This document shows, piece after piece, positions 15,001-24,200 of a DNA stretch of 64,000 bases (its first letter is position 1; each line of letters opens with the position of its first letter). Position numbers and translations under genes: made by a program. This stretch comes from Mesorhabditis belari (lineage: Eukaryota; Nematoda; Chromadorea; Rhabditida; Rhabditidae), in contig CAUEEP010000939.1 of the NCBI GenBank assembly GCA_958450365.1, positions 1,674,001 through 1,738,000 of the forward strand, given 5' to 3'. Under the pieces are notes generated by a model. The model did no database searches, was not told the DNA's origin, and worked only from the letters and a program-made list of their open reading frames with translations.

Positions 15001-15468
15001 CGCGGACACCGCAACCCGACGCAAAACGACCCGGCAGAATTTTTCAGTCTTTCGTCGTGTTTTTTCCTCTTTTCATTGACACCAAAATGGGTTTCTTTTG
15101 AAGAAAGTGCTCAAACTGTCACATATGACAATAGCCGGCAGTTTTCAATTCACCAACCCAATAGATTGAGATTTCGAAAATGAAATGAAATTAGTACTCA
15201 ACTTAATATTCTTGATCGTGGATCTATATTTAAAGTCTCATTATATCAATCCATAAAATAAACAGATATCCAATTCAATTCCAATTTTTAGCAACCTCTC
15301 CCACTGAACGATTTGACGGATCCCTCAAAATTCTGTCTCGGGCCTGATTCTCGGGATCGTGTGGAGAAGAAAATGTTGCACGCATCGTTCCGAGGGGATA
15401 CAGAAAAGCCCATCCTCGATCCAAATGATCCACTCAATCAATTGGATCCATTCTGGAAATCGAATTAA
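1..15468 (+). CDS. alx-1: ALIX / PDCD6IP orthologue (BRO1-domain ESCRT adaptor), 5' partial
   Basis: ALIX links ESCRT-III (CHMP4) to membrane cargo in endosomal sorting and recycling, cytokinesis and membrane repair. Visible exons: about 156-291, 402-465, 699-770, 865-930, 1122-1204, 2868-2958, 3131-3229, 3611-3693, 4636-4778, 4933-5086, 5127-5242, 5327-5394, 5501-5572, 5929-6000, 8035-8114, 9007-9155, 9206-9282, 9551-9668, 9787-9915, 9957-10003, 10439-10591, 10688-10765, 10840-11880, 12251-12361, 12708-12777, 12961-13070, 13757-13822, 13935-14027, 15292-15468. All junction phases agree. The first exons encode the second half of the BRO1 domain (AQSQECLVEKS resembles ALIX AQAQEVFFLKA; YHDRIP resembles YHDRVP). 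Exons 8-17 are helical, V-domain-like; the rest is a Pro/Gln-rich tail ending LDPFWKSN. About 1,260 residues are visible, whereas the whole ALIX protein is usually about 870, so the tail is greatly enlarged. The N-terminal BRO1 half lies left of the window, and the start of the first visible exon is uncertain. The intron 6 donor (after 2958) is not GT. Confidence 0.9.
1347..1562 (-). mobile_element. MITE family M1, copy in alx-1 intron 5
   Basis: This is a ~215-bp element with ends ACCGTATTTTCTCTAATAG and its reverse complement. The body contains a conserved CTCGAAATCTCGAGAA-type palindrome and a GATGTGGGGTCGGAAAATG block. The same family occurs at 3250, 37941, 56478, 56678 and about 59780. 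The target site is probably TA. No coding capacity is seen, so it is probably mobilised by an unlinked transposase. Confidence 0.75.
1677..2240 (+). repeat. ~185-bp tandem repeat, three copies, alx-1 intron 5
   Basis: Three head-to-tail copies share GAATGGCAAAAGGGGAA, then a TACGGTAGC block, then GTAAAACCGTACGTCAATAGG. Two copies together create a 162-codon open frame, but it lies inside an intron, duplicates its own repeat and has no splice continuity with alx-1, so I do not call it a gene. Confidence 0.7.
2326..2545. repeat. 18-bp minisatellite, alx-1 intron 5
   Basis: About twelve tandem copies of AAAGGCCAAGACAAGCTA and close variants, followed by degenerate sequence. The array is private to this intron within the window. 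Confidence 0.85.
2955..3110. repeat. Array built on the exon 6/intron 6 junction of alx-1
   Basis: Units resembling AAAGCTTATCTAACGATTT repeat from the last codons of exon 6 through most of intron 6. The first unit includes the last coding codon (AAA), so the expansion began at the splice donor. Confidence 0.7.
3250..3451 (+). mobile_element. MITE family M1, copy in alx-1 intron 7
   Basis: A complete copy with TACCGTATTCTCTCTAATAG at the left and CTATTAGAGAAAATACGGTA at the right. It lies 20 bp after exon 7. The exon plus this element are found together again at 56.5 kb. Confidence 0.8.
3447..3545. repeat. 16-bp minisatellite at the right end of an M1 copy
   Basis: Tandem GGTAATCCTAGAATCC units (about six) start within the terminal GGTAA of the MITE, suggesting the element's end seeded the array. 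Confidence 0.8.
3717..3876. mobile_element. Palindromic MITE family M3, alx-1 intron 8
   Basis: Begins GTACTTTGTGCTC and ends AGCACAAAGTAC, with inner arms carrying AAACACACCCTTTCT and its approximate complement. Related copies lie near 950-1060, 12454-12602, 16026-16316, 24308-24425 and 63627-63672. Noncoding. Confidence 0.7.
4228..4548. repeat. 16-18-bp minisatellite, alx-1 intron 8
   Basis: About eighteen imperfect units of the form AAAGCTATTAGACAATT. A separate short array of CTGGACGCAG-type units (about 4799-4855) follows exon 9. Confidence 0.8.
5609..5886. mobile_element. MITE family M2, alx-1 intron 13
   Basis: Terminal inverted repeats of the form AAATACTGTAATAGTAC / GTACTATTACAGTATTT enclose an inner hairpin (GGTATCAAAAAATAGC ... 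GCTATTTTTTGATACC). A second copy lies at 30145-30416. Confidence 0.75.
6075..6439. mobile_element. Palindromic MITE family M4, alx-1 intron 14
   Basis: The left end GGGGGTGGGACAAATGCGA and its complement at the right enclose a near-perfect palindrome running nearly the whole length. The centre is AAACTGCGGAAAAGCGTTAAG. A lone right end sits at about 7925-7952, and a ~490-bp relative at 36881-37368. Confidence 0.8.
7130..7801. mobile_element. Nonautonomous DNA transposon with 8-bp target duplication (hAT-like), alx-1 intron 14
   Basis: The terminal inverted repeats are GGGTCTATCCCAAAACAGCG at the left and the complement of GGGTCTATCCCGAAACAGCG at the right. Perfect direct repeats CATAAAAC flank it (7122-7129 and 7802-7809). 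The subterminal regions consist of repeated AAAACAGCGCC units, inverted at the other end. An empty site is visible in the related segment at about 6604-6650, where the flanks are continuous. An 8-bp duplication with many short subterminal repeats is typical of hAT elements; no transposase is present. Confidence 0.85.
8160..8340. repeat. ~22-bp minisatellite, alx-1 intron 15
   Basis: Imperfect units of GTACCGTAATCTCGTCAAGA with variable length, ending where the GC-rich foldback begins. Confidence 0.65.
8366..8567. mobile_element. GC-capped foldback element, alx-1 intron 15
   Basis: GCCCCGCCCCCTTTGCCATT begins a ~90-nt arm whose reverse complement ends at 8567. The arms contain CTCAAATATCTCGGTGTTGG. 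Related, partly scrambled arms follow to about 8860, and another complete copy lies at 11936-12143. Confidence 0.75.
10030..10412. repeat. ~36-bp minisatellite, alx-1 intron 20
   Basis: Units built from GGCCTTGGCTTGACTAGA plus ACTAGCCTTGGGTCGGTCT fill the intron from just after exon 20 to just before exon 21. Confidence 0.8.
10840..11880 (+). other. Giant Gln-rich exon of alx-1 (CAA/CAG-rich)
   Basis: This single 1,041-nt exon encodes about 347 residues dominated by Gln, with Pro, Ser and His. Its third quarter contains near-pure CAA/CAG runs and imperfect repeats of a QQPWQQ-type unit. It lies where ALIX has its Pro-rich partner-binding tail. The exon ends at a GTGGGT donor, the same hexamer that follows exon 14. 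Reading through instead would hit a stop 6 codons later. Splicing on is preferred because five further exons keep frame to a stop at 15468. The other frames are also open, but only because of the triplet repeat. Confidence 0.8.
11936..12143. mobile_element. GC-capped foldback element, alx-1 intron 23
   Basis: Same family as 8366-8567: GCGCCCCGCCCCCTTTGCC at one side, the complementary arm ending near GGCGAAAGGGTGGGG. Confidence 0.7.
12454..12602. mobile_element. Palindromic MITE family M3, alx-1 intron 24
   Basis: Complete copy running from GTACTTTGTGCTCCCTGG to AGCACAAAGTAC, with inner AAACGCTCCTTTCTGG and CTGGAAAGGGACGTTT arms. Confidence 0.75.
13370..13610. repeat. Dispersed repeat family M11, alx-1 intron 26
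   Basis: Blocks AGAAAGTCCCCCTCTTAC, CCCTGCGCCAGACG and GATATGAAGCCAAAAGTTTG recur in the same order at about 60840-61030, and in part at 57030-57110 and 59540-59720. All are consistent with copies of one ancestral segment. Confidence 0.65.
14515..15167. mobile_element. Two adjacent MITE family M6 copies, alx-1 intron 28
   Basis: Both copies end in GGCAGTTT(T)CAATTCACCAA followed by CCCAATA. Both contain the CCAAAATGGGTTTCTTTT block next to GTGCTCAAACTGTCACATATG. The first copy also has an internal palindrome (AAAAGTTGTAGAGAATCAAA and its complement). The family recurs at 42945-43842 and 50690-51338. Confidence 0.7.
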
Positions 15469-15476
15469 TACTGTAA

Positions 15477-15733
15477 CTATACATTTCGAGTGTCCCCGTC
15501 TCTGCCCCCCTTGCCAGAGGCATTTTTCGTTTTTCTCGACACACAATTTACCAATTTCGCTGTTTTTGGTTTCATTGGATAGAGGAGAGTTAGACGCATC
15601 GAATGAAACCAAAAACAGCGCAATTGGTAAATTGTGAGTCAAGAAAAAGGAAAAATGCCTTTGGCAAGGGGGTACTTAGGGAGATACTTAGGTACTTACT
15701 TAGGAGGCAAAGGGGGACACTCGAAATGTATAA
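15477..15733. mobile_element. Foldback element just past the alx-1 stop codon
   Basis: Arms ACATTTCGAGTGTCCCC ... and the complement GGGGACACTCGAAATGT enclose further complementary blocks (TTTGGTTTCATTGGAT / ATGAAACCAAAAACAGCG). It begins 9 nt after the stop and so lies in the presumed 3' UTR. Confidence 0.7.
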
Positions 15734-18290
15734 CTGTAACTGTCTGAATACTGTATCTTGATCCTTTACAATACCGACTGAACATTCATAACTGAATATC
15801 TTTCAAATTAGCTAAACAAGCTAATTTGAAAGATATTCAGAGCCTTTCCATTCAGCTTTGCTATCTGAATACTTTTATCCAGATATACTGTAATTACAGC
15901 ATCTTTAACTTATTGCTTTTCTTTCAATGCAAACTTGTTCCCCATATTTCTAGCTATTTCTAGCTATTCTTGTGCTAAAACTCTATTGAATTTATTCGTT
16001 GTGCTGCTGTACTTTTTGATGTTCTTTGTGCTGCTATAAACGCACTTTCTGGTGCACTGAATGCTCAACTTTTCTTGAGAAAACAAAGGAAAATGAGGCT
16101 TTCAATGCACCAGAAAGTGTGCGTTTACTCGGTGAGCACAAAGCACAGCACGAAGAACAAGAAGAACAAGACAGTGTGCTGTGCAGTGTGCAGTTGTGCT
16201 CCTCTGTAAACGCACACTTTCTCGTGCACTCAATTCCACACTTTTCAGTCTTGATCAAAAGAAGAATGAAGAAATCAGTGCGCTAGAAAGGGTGTGTTTA
16301 CACGAGCACAAAGTACACTTTCCTTTTCCTATGTGATAATCCCGCCATTTTCTGGATCACCGGTGTGATTTATTTATGTTACGTCCGATCTAGACTGATT
16401 CTGGATCAACCGTTCGATCTAGACTGATTCTAGACCAGCCGTTCGATCTAGACTGATTCTAGATCAGCCGTTCGATCTAGACTGATTCTGGATCAGCCGT
16501 TCGATCTAGACTGATTCTAGCTCAGCCGTTCGATCTAGACTGATTCTAGACCAGCCGTCCGATGTAGACTGATTCTAGACCAGCCGTTCGATCTAGACTG
16601 ATTCTAGATCAGCCGTTCGATCTAGACTGATTCTGGATCAGCCGTTCGATCTAGACTGATTCTAGCTCAGCCGTTCGATCTAGACTGATTCTAGATCAGC
16701 CGTTCGATCTAGACTGATTCTAGATCAGCCGTCCGATCTAGAGTGAAGTGTGGTCAAACGTTCGACCTAGAATCAAACCGATCACTCTAAATCAGACGTC
16801 TGATCTGTAGAATCAAGTCGATCACTCTAAATCTAAGTCTAGATCAGACGTCTGATCCAGACTTAGATTTAGAGTGATTCTAGATAGGACGTAACATTTA
16901 TAAAAATGTTTAAATGTTTAAATGTCTAATTTAAATGTTTAATTTAAACCTTTACTGTACTTATTTATATTTAAATATAATGTCAAACTATAGCCATAAT
17001 AAATGTTTTCATTTTTTTCTAAATATTCATTCATCGTAATGAAAAGAGTTTCAAAGCGAGATTTCCCTTTTCAAATGTGTTTTTTTTTCATTTGTGTAAT
17101 GCCAATGAATCATGATCTTTTTTAAGCCTTTAGATATGTTTTTTGAAAAGTGTTCAGCAAAAAAAATTCTCTCGTGAATAGGAAAATGTTTTTTTTTGAG
17201 GATTTCAATGCGGAAAAGATACTTTTTGGTGTGTATAGCTAGTTTATTTCCGTCAAATAATACGTTGAGAAGGTGTGCAAAGCTAGTTTGATGTATAGCT
17301 AGTTTGATCTGTAGCTCGTTTGATCTATAGCTAGTTTGATCTATAGCTAGTTTGTTGTATAGCTAGTTTGTTGTATAGCTAGTTTGTTGTATAGCTAGTT
17401 TGTTGTATAGCTAGTTTGCTGTATAGCTAGTTTGATGTATAGCTAGTTTGATCTATAGCTAGTTTGATCTATAGCTAGTTTGTTGTATAGCTAGTTTATT
17501 GTATAGCTAGTTTGTTGTGTAGCTAGTTTTTTTGTATAGCTAGTTTATCGTTTAGCTAGTTTGATCTATAGCGCGTTTGATCTATAGCTAGTTTGTTGTA
17601 TAGCTAGTTTCCCCCCTCAAATAGTACGTTGAGAATCGAGAGATAAAGCTCTCTGGTCAGATCGTATTATTCTTTTCGATTTAGGAAAATAGCCTTCATG
17701 CCGAGAAAATTCATTCTCAGTTATCTTTCGCTTTTTCTATACTCGAAAAGTCTCTCGATTTTCTCTCCTGATTTGTCCTGATTTGTTGGCCCAATCAAGC
17801 CCTTTTTAATAGCAATTGAAAGTTTAAAGTGTCCTCAATACAATGAAATAAAAAAGCTATAACTAATATTATCCCCCCGATCAAAGTAATTTGTCTTTAA
17901 ACCGGAACTACTCATTGAAAAGGCCCAAATGTCGGGCAAGAGCCTAAAATTCTAGATATTTCCATAGCTTTTCTATGAGCTTATTTGATTATTGATCTAA
18001 TATTTCTAATATTTCTAATATGATCTAAAAATCTAATATTTTTCTTAAAAAATCCCCCAACACTTGCCATTTTTGCCTTATCAAGTGAACTCTTATCGAT
18101 TTCGCGCTCAAGAAAGAATATCTGGGGCTTTTTTTTCTCAAATCCTATCATTTTTCATAAGTAAAATTTAATTATTGTATAAAAATATGCATTTAAATAT
18201 CTAAATATCTAAATATCTAAATATCTAAATATCTAAATATCTAAATATCTAAATATCTAGATATATTCACTTTTTTGATTTTCTGTCAAA
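15734..18290. repeat. alx-1 to transporter intergenic region: M3 copies and three arrays
   Basis: No exon was recognised here. It contains a double M3 palindrome (16026-16316); a 29-bp array with core GTTCGATCTAGACTGATTCT, about twelve units (16385-16745), followed by a short palindrome of the same motif; a 16-17-bp array TATAGCTAGTTTGTTG (17230-17615); and the octamer array AAATATCT (about 18196-18258) ending about 33 nt before the transporter ATG. Confidence 0.8.
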
Positions 18291-21200
18291 ATGGAGGAAA
18301 CCGAGACAGAGCCGCGGAAACACGCGATGGGTTTCATCTCGTGCACTTCGTATGTTGTCGGTTGGTTTATATTTCAATTTTCTATTAGGTGTGTGAAAAA
18401 AGTAATCCACGTTTTTAACGTTTAAATATAAAAGACCATAAGTTTCGTTAAAATAATTTTTATTCAATGAAGTAATCACCATTCGAAAGAACAAACTTTT
18501 GCCAACGTTCTACAAGTAAAGACATTCCACGATAATAAAAATCTTGGTCCTTAGAGGCGAAGAAAAGATCAACCTCGGTTTTGACATCTTCTTCGGAATT
18601 GAACCGTTTATTGGCCAAAAAGTTAGACAGAGAGAAAAATAAATAATAATCAGATGGAGAAAGGTCTGGACTATAAGGTGGATATGGTAAAACCTCCCAT
18701 CCAACACTCTGGATTTTTTGTCGAGTCTGTAAAGAGAAATGTGGTCGCGCGTTATCGTTCATGCGGTATCCATTTGTCCAACTTTTTAATAAAATTCATG
18801 ACATTCAAGCGTTTCCTTACGGTTGACCCATCACAATTTAATGTAAGGCCTATTTCTGAAGAGGTTGAACGAGGGTTTTCGAGAAGACAGCGTCTTATTT
18901 AGTCATCAGATAAAAATAAAAAACGTGGATTACTTTTTCACACACCTAACATTTAAATATTTAATTATTTAGGTAATATAATTGGATCTGGTATTTTTAT
19001 CACCCCCGGCTCAATCCTCGAACAAACTGGCTCGATTGGACTCTCATTGGCCGTGTGGACGGGTTGCGGTTTAGTCTCGATACTTGGTGAGTTTTCTATG
19101 AGCTTATTTGATTAGTCTTGAAAGTCGTGACTCTTGAAAGTCGTTCTGGGTTTTCTTTGGTCGTAAACTTAAGCCTTTTAGCGCACTAGCAAAAAAGTGT
19201 GCCAGAAAGCGTCAGAAAGCGCACAAGCTTTTGCTTTTGCTTCTAAAAACGGCCAATGTTCAGTTACCCAATTGTTTCTCGTGATCCTAGAGAACTGTCA
19301 AAAACATTAGCAGAGCAGGATTAGCAAAAACTGTCAAATATTTATGTTTAGGTTCAATCTGTTATATTGAATTGGGCACATCGATTCCCGATCCAGGATG
19401 CGATTTTGCTTACACTTGCTTTGTCAAATGGCACTCGTTAGCGTTCGCCTTTATGTGGGTGAGTGATTTTCTCAAGTAAAGCTAAAGATAAGCTTTTTTT
19501 TAATCGTTTGATTGATTGAATTGACTTTCTTAATCGATTAATTATTCAAGCTTTGAGAGTTCTTTGGCTTAACGTAAAGCTTTGGGAATTCTTATTTAGT
19601 CTTACTAGCTTACTAGGTCTTACTAGCTTACTAGGTCTTACTAGCTTACTAGGTCTTACTTAGCTCCATTAGATAGATATCCGAGATGTAGTTAAAACAG
19701 CGTCGAATATCAACGTTCAAAAAAACTCAAATTTCTCATAATCCAAAAAACCAAGTTGCTTCAAGTGTACACTAACAAATTCCTTGCGTTCTTGGCTATA
19801 TGATGGGTGAAACAGTTTTTAAAAAAAGTTAATGTTTCATAGATAACGTTAGCGTTAGCGTTAGCGTTCAAAATGTGTGTCAAGTGATGCTAAGTTGGTT
19901 AAATGAATATCTTTAGAGACCAAAGTTTCTATTATAATATATTATGGTTCTACTATAATATATTATGGTTCTATTATAATATATTATGGTTCTATAATAT
20001 ATTATGTTTCTACTATAATATATTATGATTCTATTATAATATATTATGGTTCTATTATAATATATTATGGTTCTATTATAATATATTATGTTTCTACTAT
20101 AATATATTATGGTTCTATTATAATATATTATGGTTCTATTATAATATATTATGGTTCTACTATAATATATTATGGTTCTATTATAATATATTATGGTTCT
20201 ATTATAATATATTATGTTTCTATAATATATTATGGTTCTATTATAATATATTATGGTTCTACTATAATATATTATGGTTCTATTATAATATATTATGGTT
20301 CTATTATAATATATTATGGTTCTATAATATATTATGGTTCTATTATAATATATTATGGTTCTATTATAATATATTATGGTTCTATAATATATTATGTTTC
20401 TACTATAATATATTATGTTTCTACTATAATATATTATGTTTCTACTATAATATATTATGATTCTATTATAATATATTATGATTCTATTATAATATATTAT
20501 GGTTCTATAATATATTATGTTTCTACTATAATATATTATGATTCTATTATAATATATTATGATTCTATTATAATATATTATGGTTCTATTATAATATATT
20601 ATGGTTCTATTATAATATATTATGGTTCTATAATATATTATGGTTCTATAATATATTATGTTTCTACTATAATATATTATGATTCTATTATAATATATTA
20701 TGATTCTATTATAATATATTATGGTTCTATTATTAGGTTGTCCAGTTATAAATGCGCGTTTTTAAGATAACAACTCTTTATTTTAAAACCAACAGTTTAA
20801 CAGCTCAATCAACAATTTACTCAGTTTGGAGTGTTCTTGAAGCCAGAGGCATGTGTAAAACCATATAAAAATAGCAAAAGTTTGAAGAAGGCGCTCATCA
20901 AAGCATGGGATACCCTCGATGATGCCTATTTGCTCGCCAACGCGTCAACGCGTTTCCCAAACGTTTGCAGGCCTGTCTGAATGCCGATGGAGGCAAAGTT
21001 GAATTTAATTGTTAATTTGTTACTGTTATATGTTGAATAAGGAGATTTAAGTGAACTTTTCGAGATGGGTTGCATATTCATATTGGTTTGGTTTATTTGG
21101 TTAAAAGCCAGGCCTTTTGTGTGTTGCGGTAATTCTTGGTCGTCTCTGTAGAAAGTGACATCAATTTTTTCAATGACATCTATCTAAACAACATTATGAA

Positions 21201-24200
21201 TCGGAAAAAGCAAAAACAATCTAAAAATTCAAAAGTATCAGTTCAAAATCCTGATTTCTAGCTTGATTTTGTTTAACTAAACAAACTTATTTCAAAAAGT
21301 TTTTGAAAGAAAAGCTTAGCCAAGCTGGTGTCCGTTTATAGGTGTCTGTTTACAGGTGTCCGTCTTGATGACCTATCCAGCGAGTGCGGCCGTACAAGCG
21401 CAAACATTTGGACAGTATATTGGTAAGATTTTTTTTATTCTTTTAGATTTAGATTTAGATTTAGATTCTCTTTAGATTCTTTTTAGATTTAGATTTAGAT
21501 TCTTTTTAGATTTCAATTAAGTAGAGAATTGTAAACTAAAGAGAATGAGAACTTGAATAAATCAATCATTTTAGTCGAAGGCTTTTCGATTTCGTTACAC
21601 GGTGTTTGGCAAGAGGTGGTCACTCGATCAACCGGCTTTATTGTATTAGGTGAGCACTTTTTTAACTATCATATAAACCCACCCCTTCAAGTGCACTCAA
21701 TTGCTCATTTCTCTTGTGAAAACAAAAGAAAATACGGAATTCAGTGCACTAGAAAGCTTTGCGCTTGCACTAGAAAGCTTTGCGCTTGCACTAGAAAGCT
21801 TTGCGCTTGCACTAGAAAGCTTTGCGCTTGCACTAGAAAGCTTGCACTTGCACTAGAAAGCGTGCGCTTGCACTAGAAAGCTTTGCGCTTGCACTAGAAA
21901 GCTTGCACTTGCACTAGAAAGCGTGCGCTTGCACTAGAAAGCTTTGCGCTTGCACTAGAAAGCTTTGCGCTTGCACTAGAAAGCTTTGCGCTTGCACTAG
22001 AAAGCTTGCACTTGCACTAGAAAGCGTGCGCTTGCACTAGAAAGCTTTGCGCTTGCACTAGAAAGCTTTGCGCTTGCACTAGAAAGCGTGCGCTTGCTCG
22101 TTTCCTCGTTTACTCTAAAATCGCTTCCTTTTCAGCTCTCCTCACTTTGCTCAATTTCTATTCTCTTGAGAAATATGCGGCCAGATTTCAAGTGAGCTTT
22201 AAAAAGAGTTTTTAAGATTTAAAAATAGTTGTTGTCGTTGTTGTTTCTAGGTTGTTGTCACTTTCGCGAAAATGATTGCAATGGCGATAATTATTTTCAC
22301 AGGACTTTATCTACTTGTTTTTAAAGGTAAAGAAATTATCTAAATTATCTAAATTGTTTTGAATTCTCTCTAGGTTGGACTCACCGCTTGGATCAACCAT
22401 TTCAAGGATCAATCTGGCATCCTGGCCCGATATGTTTAGCCTTTTATGGAGGATTGTGGAGTTATGCTGGTTTATTTAAAAAGTTTGACTAAAAACACTT
22501 GAGATTTTAGGATGGGACGTGTTAAACTATGGAACTCCGGAGATTCACAAGCCGAGAAGGTACACAGGTTTCATTTCAATGTAAAGGCTGGCTAAGAATG
22601 TAAAGGCTGACTGGCTGGCTGGCTGGCTATTGTCACGTGCTTGAATGCGTGTAACTTCTCGAGGTTAGCTCCAAGTCCAAGTCCAAGTAATGTATCAAAA
22701 TATTGCTTTGAGACTAGGAAAGCTATATACATGGATTTTTGAGATAATGAGTATGAGAGATTCGCTAGACTCTTAGCAACATTTTAGTATGTTCTCATAA
22801 GCTCATAAGCAAACTCATAAGCTTTGGAACGAACCTCGAGGAGTAACACGCGTCCAAGCACGCGACAGCAGTTATTAACCATCCTGGCTAATAACAGCCA
22901 TCAGCCAGCCATCCGTAAGCCTTTGAAAGTTCCCGACAATCATAGTCTAAACTGACTACTGGCCGGTTCTAAGTTCTAGTTGGATCTGGACTTGGAGCTC
23001 TTGCTTCTAGTTGGATCTGGAGTTCTAACTTCTAGTTGGATCTAGACCTGGAGTTCTTACTTCTAGTTGGATCTAGACCTGAAGTTTTTACTTCTAATTG
23101 GATCTAGACCTGGTGTTCTTACTTCTAATTGGATCTAGATCTGGAGTTCTTACTTCTAGTTGGATCTAGACCTGGAGTTCTTACTTCTAATTGGATCTGG
23201 ACCTGGTGTTCTAACTTCTAATTGGATCTAGATCTGGAGTTCTTACTTCTAGTTGGATTTGGACCTGGACTTAAATTGGAAGCCAGCGACAGACCTGGAC
23301 TTAAATTGTAAGCCAGTCACAGACCTGGACCTGCACCGGTTAAAGGTCCGGTTTCACCAACTGCTAAATTTATCAAAATTACTTTTCCATTACTTAACAT
23401 TGAGCAAAATTGCAAAATTGCCAAATCGATTTAACAAAATTGCTAAATGCTAAATGCTAAATAGTTTGGTGAAAGCTCCGGGCTTACCGTCTCCTATCCT
23501 GTCCTGTATAGTTCTGAGCACACCCCACTTACCTAGCTTATTCTCAACAATCTCTTTTCCAGGACAATGCCTCTCGCTTTGTTGACGGGAATCCTCATCG
23601 TGATGATCACGTATATTCTCATAAATTTGGCCTATTTTGTCGTTTTGGACGTAACGGTCATCAAGAATAGTGACGCTGTGGCGGCGGTTGGTTTTTTTTG
23701 GATTACTATAAGAAAACTAACTAGAGTATCTATTCTATAGGAAGTCTAAGCTATTCTATAGGAAAGCTAAGCTATTCTATAGCAAATCTAAGCTACAGTA
23801 CTATTCTATAGCAAATCTCAGCTACAGTACCTAATTTAGGACTTCGCAAGGGCAGTGCTGGGAAATTTTCGCTATGCAATTCCGTTCATGATTGCCATTC
23901 TGCTAATCGGCACGCTGAACAGCAATATTTTTGTGGGATCAAGGTAAGCAGTCACTCAAGAGTAATTTGAGTAATTAACTTGAGTAATTGACTTGAGTAA
24001 TTGACTTGAGCAATTGAACCGGCTGCATTTCCGTGTGCCAGAACGTTTCGTTTAAGACAAAAGAATGCACAGCTTGTGTGCGCGTTCTTTTATTGTCTTT
24101 GCAAAGGTCTGTGTCTGGCACACGCAAGCCGTCTGGCACAGCCTTTGTGTCTGGCACAGCGCTGCGTTTAATTACCCAAGTTTTTGTAGAGCCAAATCGA

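Noticed and set aside
16385..16745. CRISPR-like regularly spaced repeats
   Set aside because: Contiguous 29-bp tandem units with no unique spacers, in a eukaryotic intergenic region.
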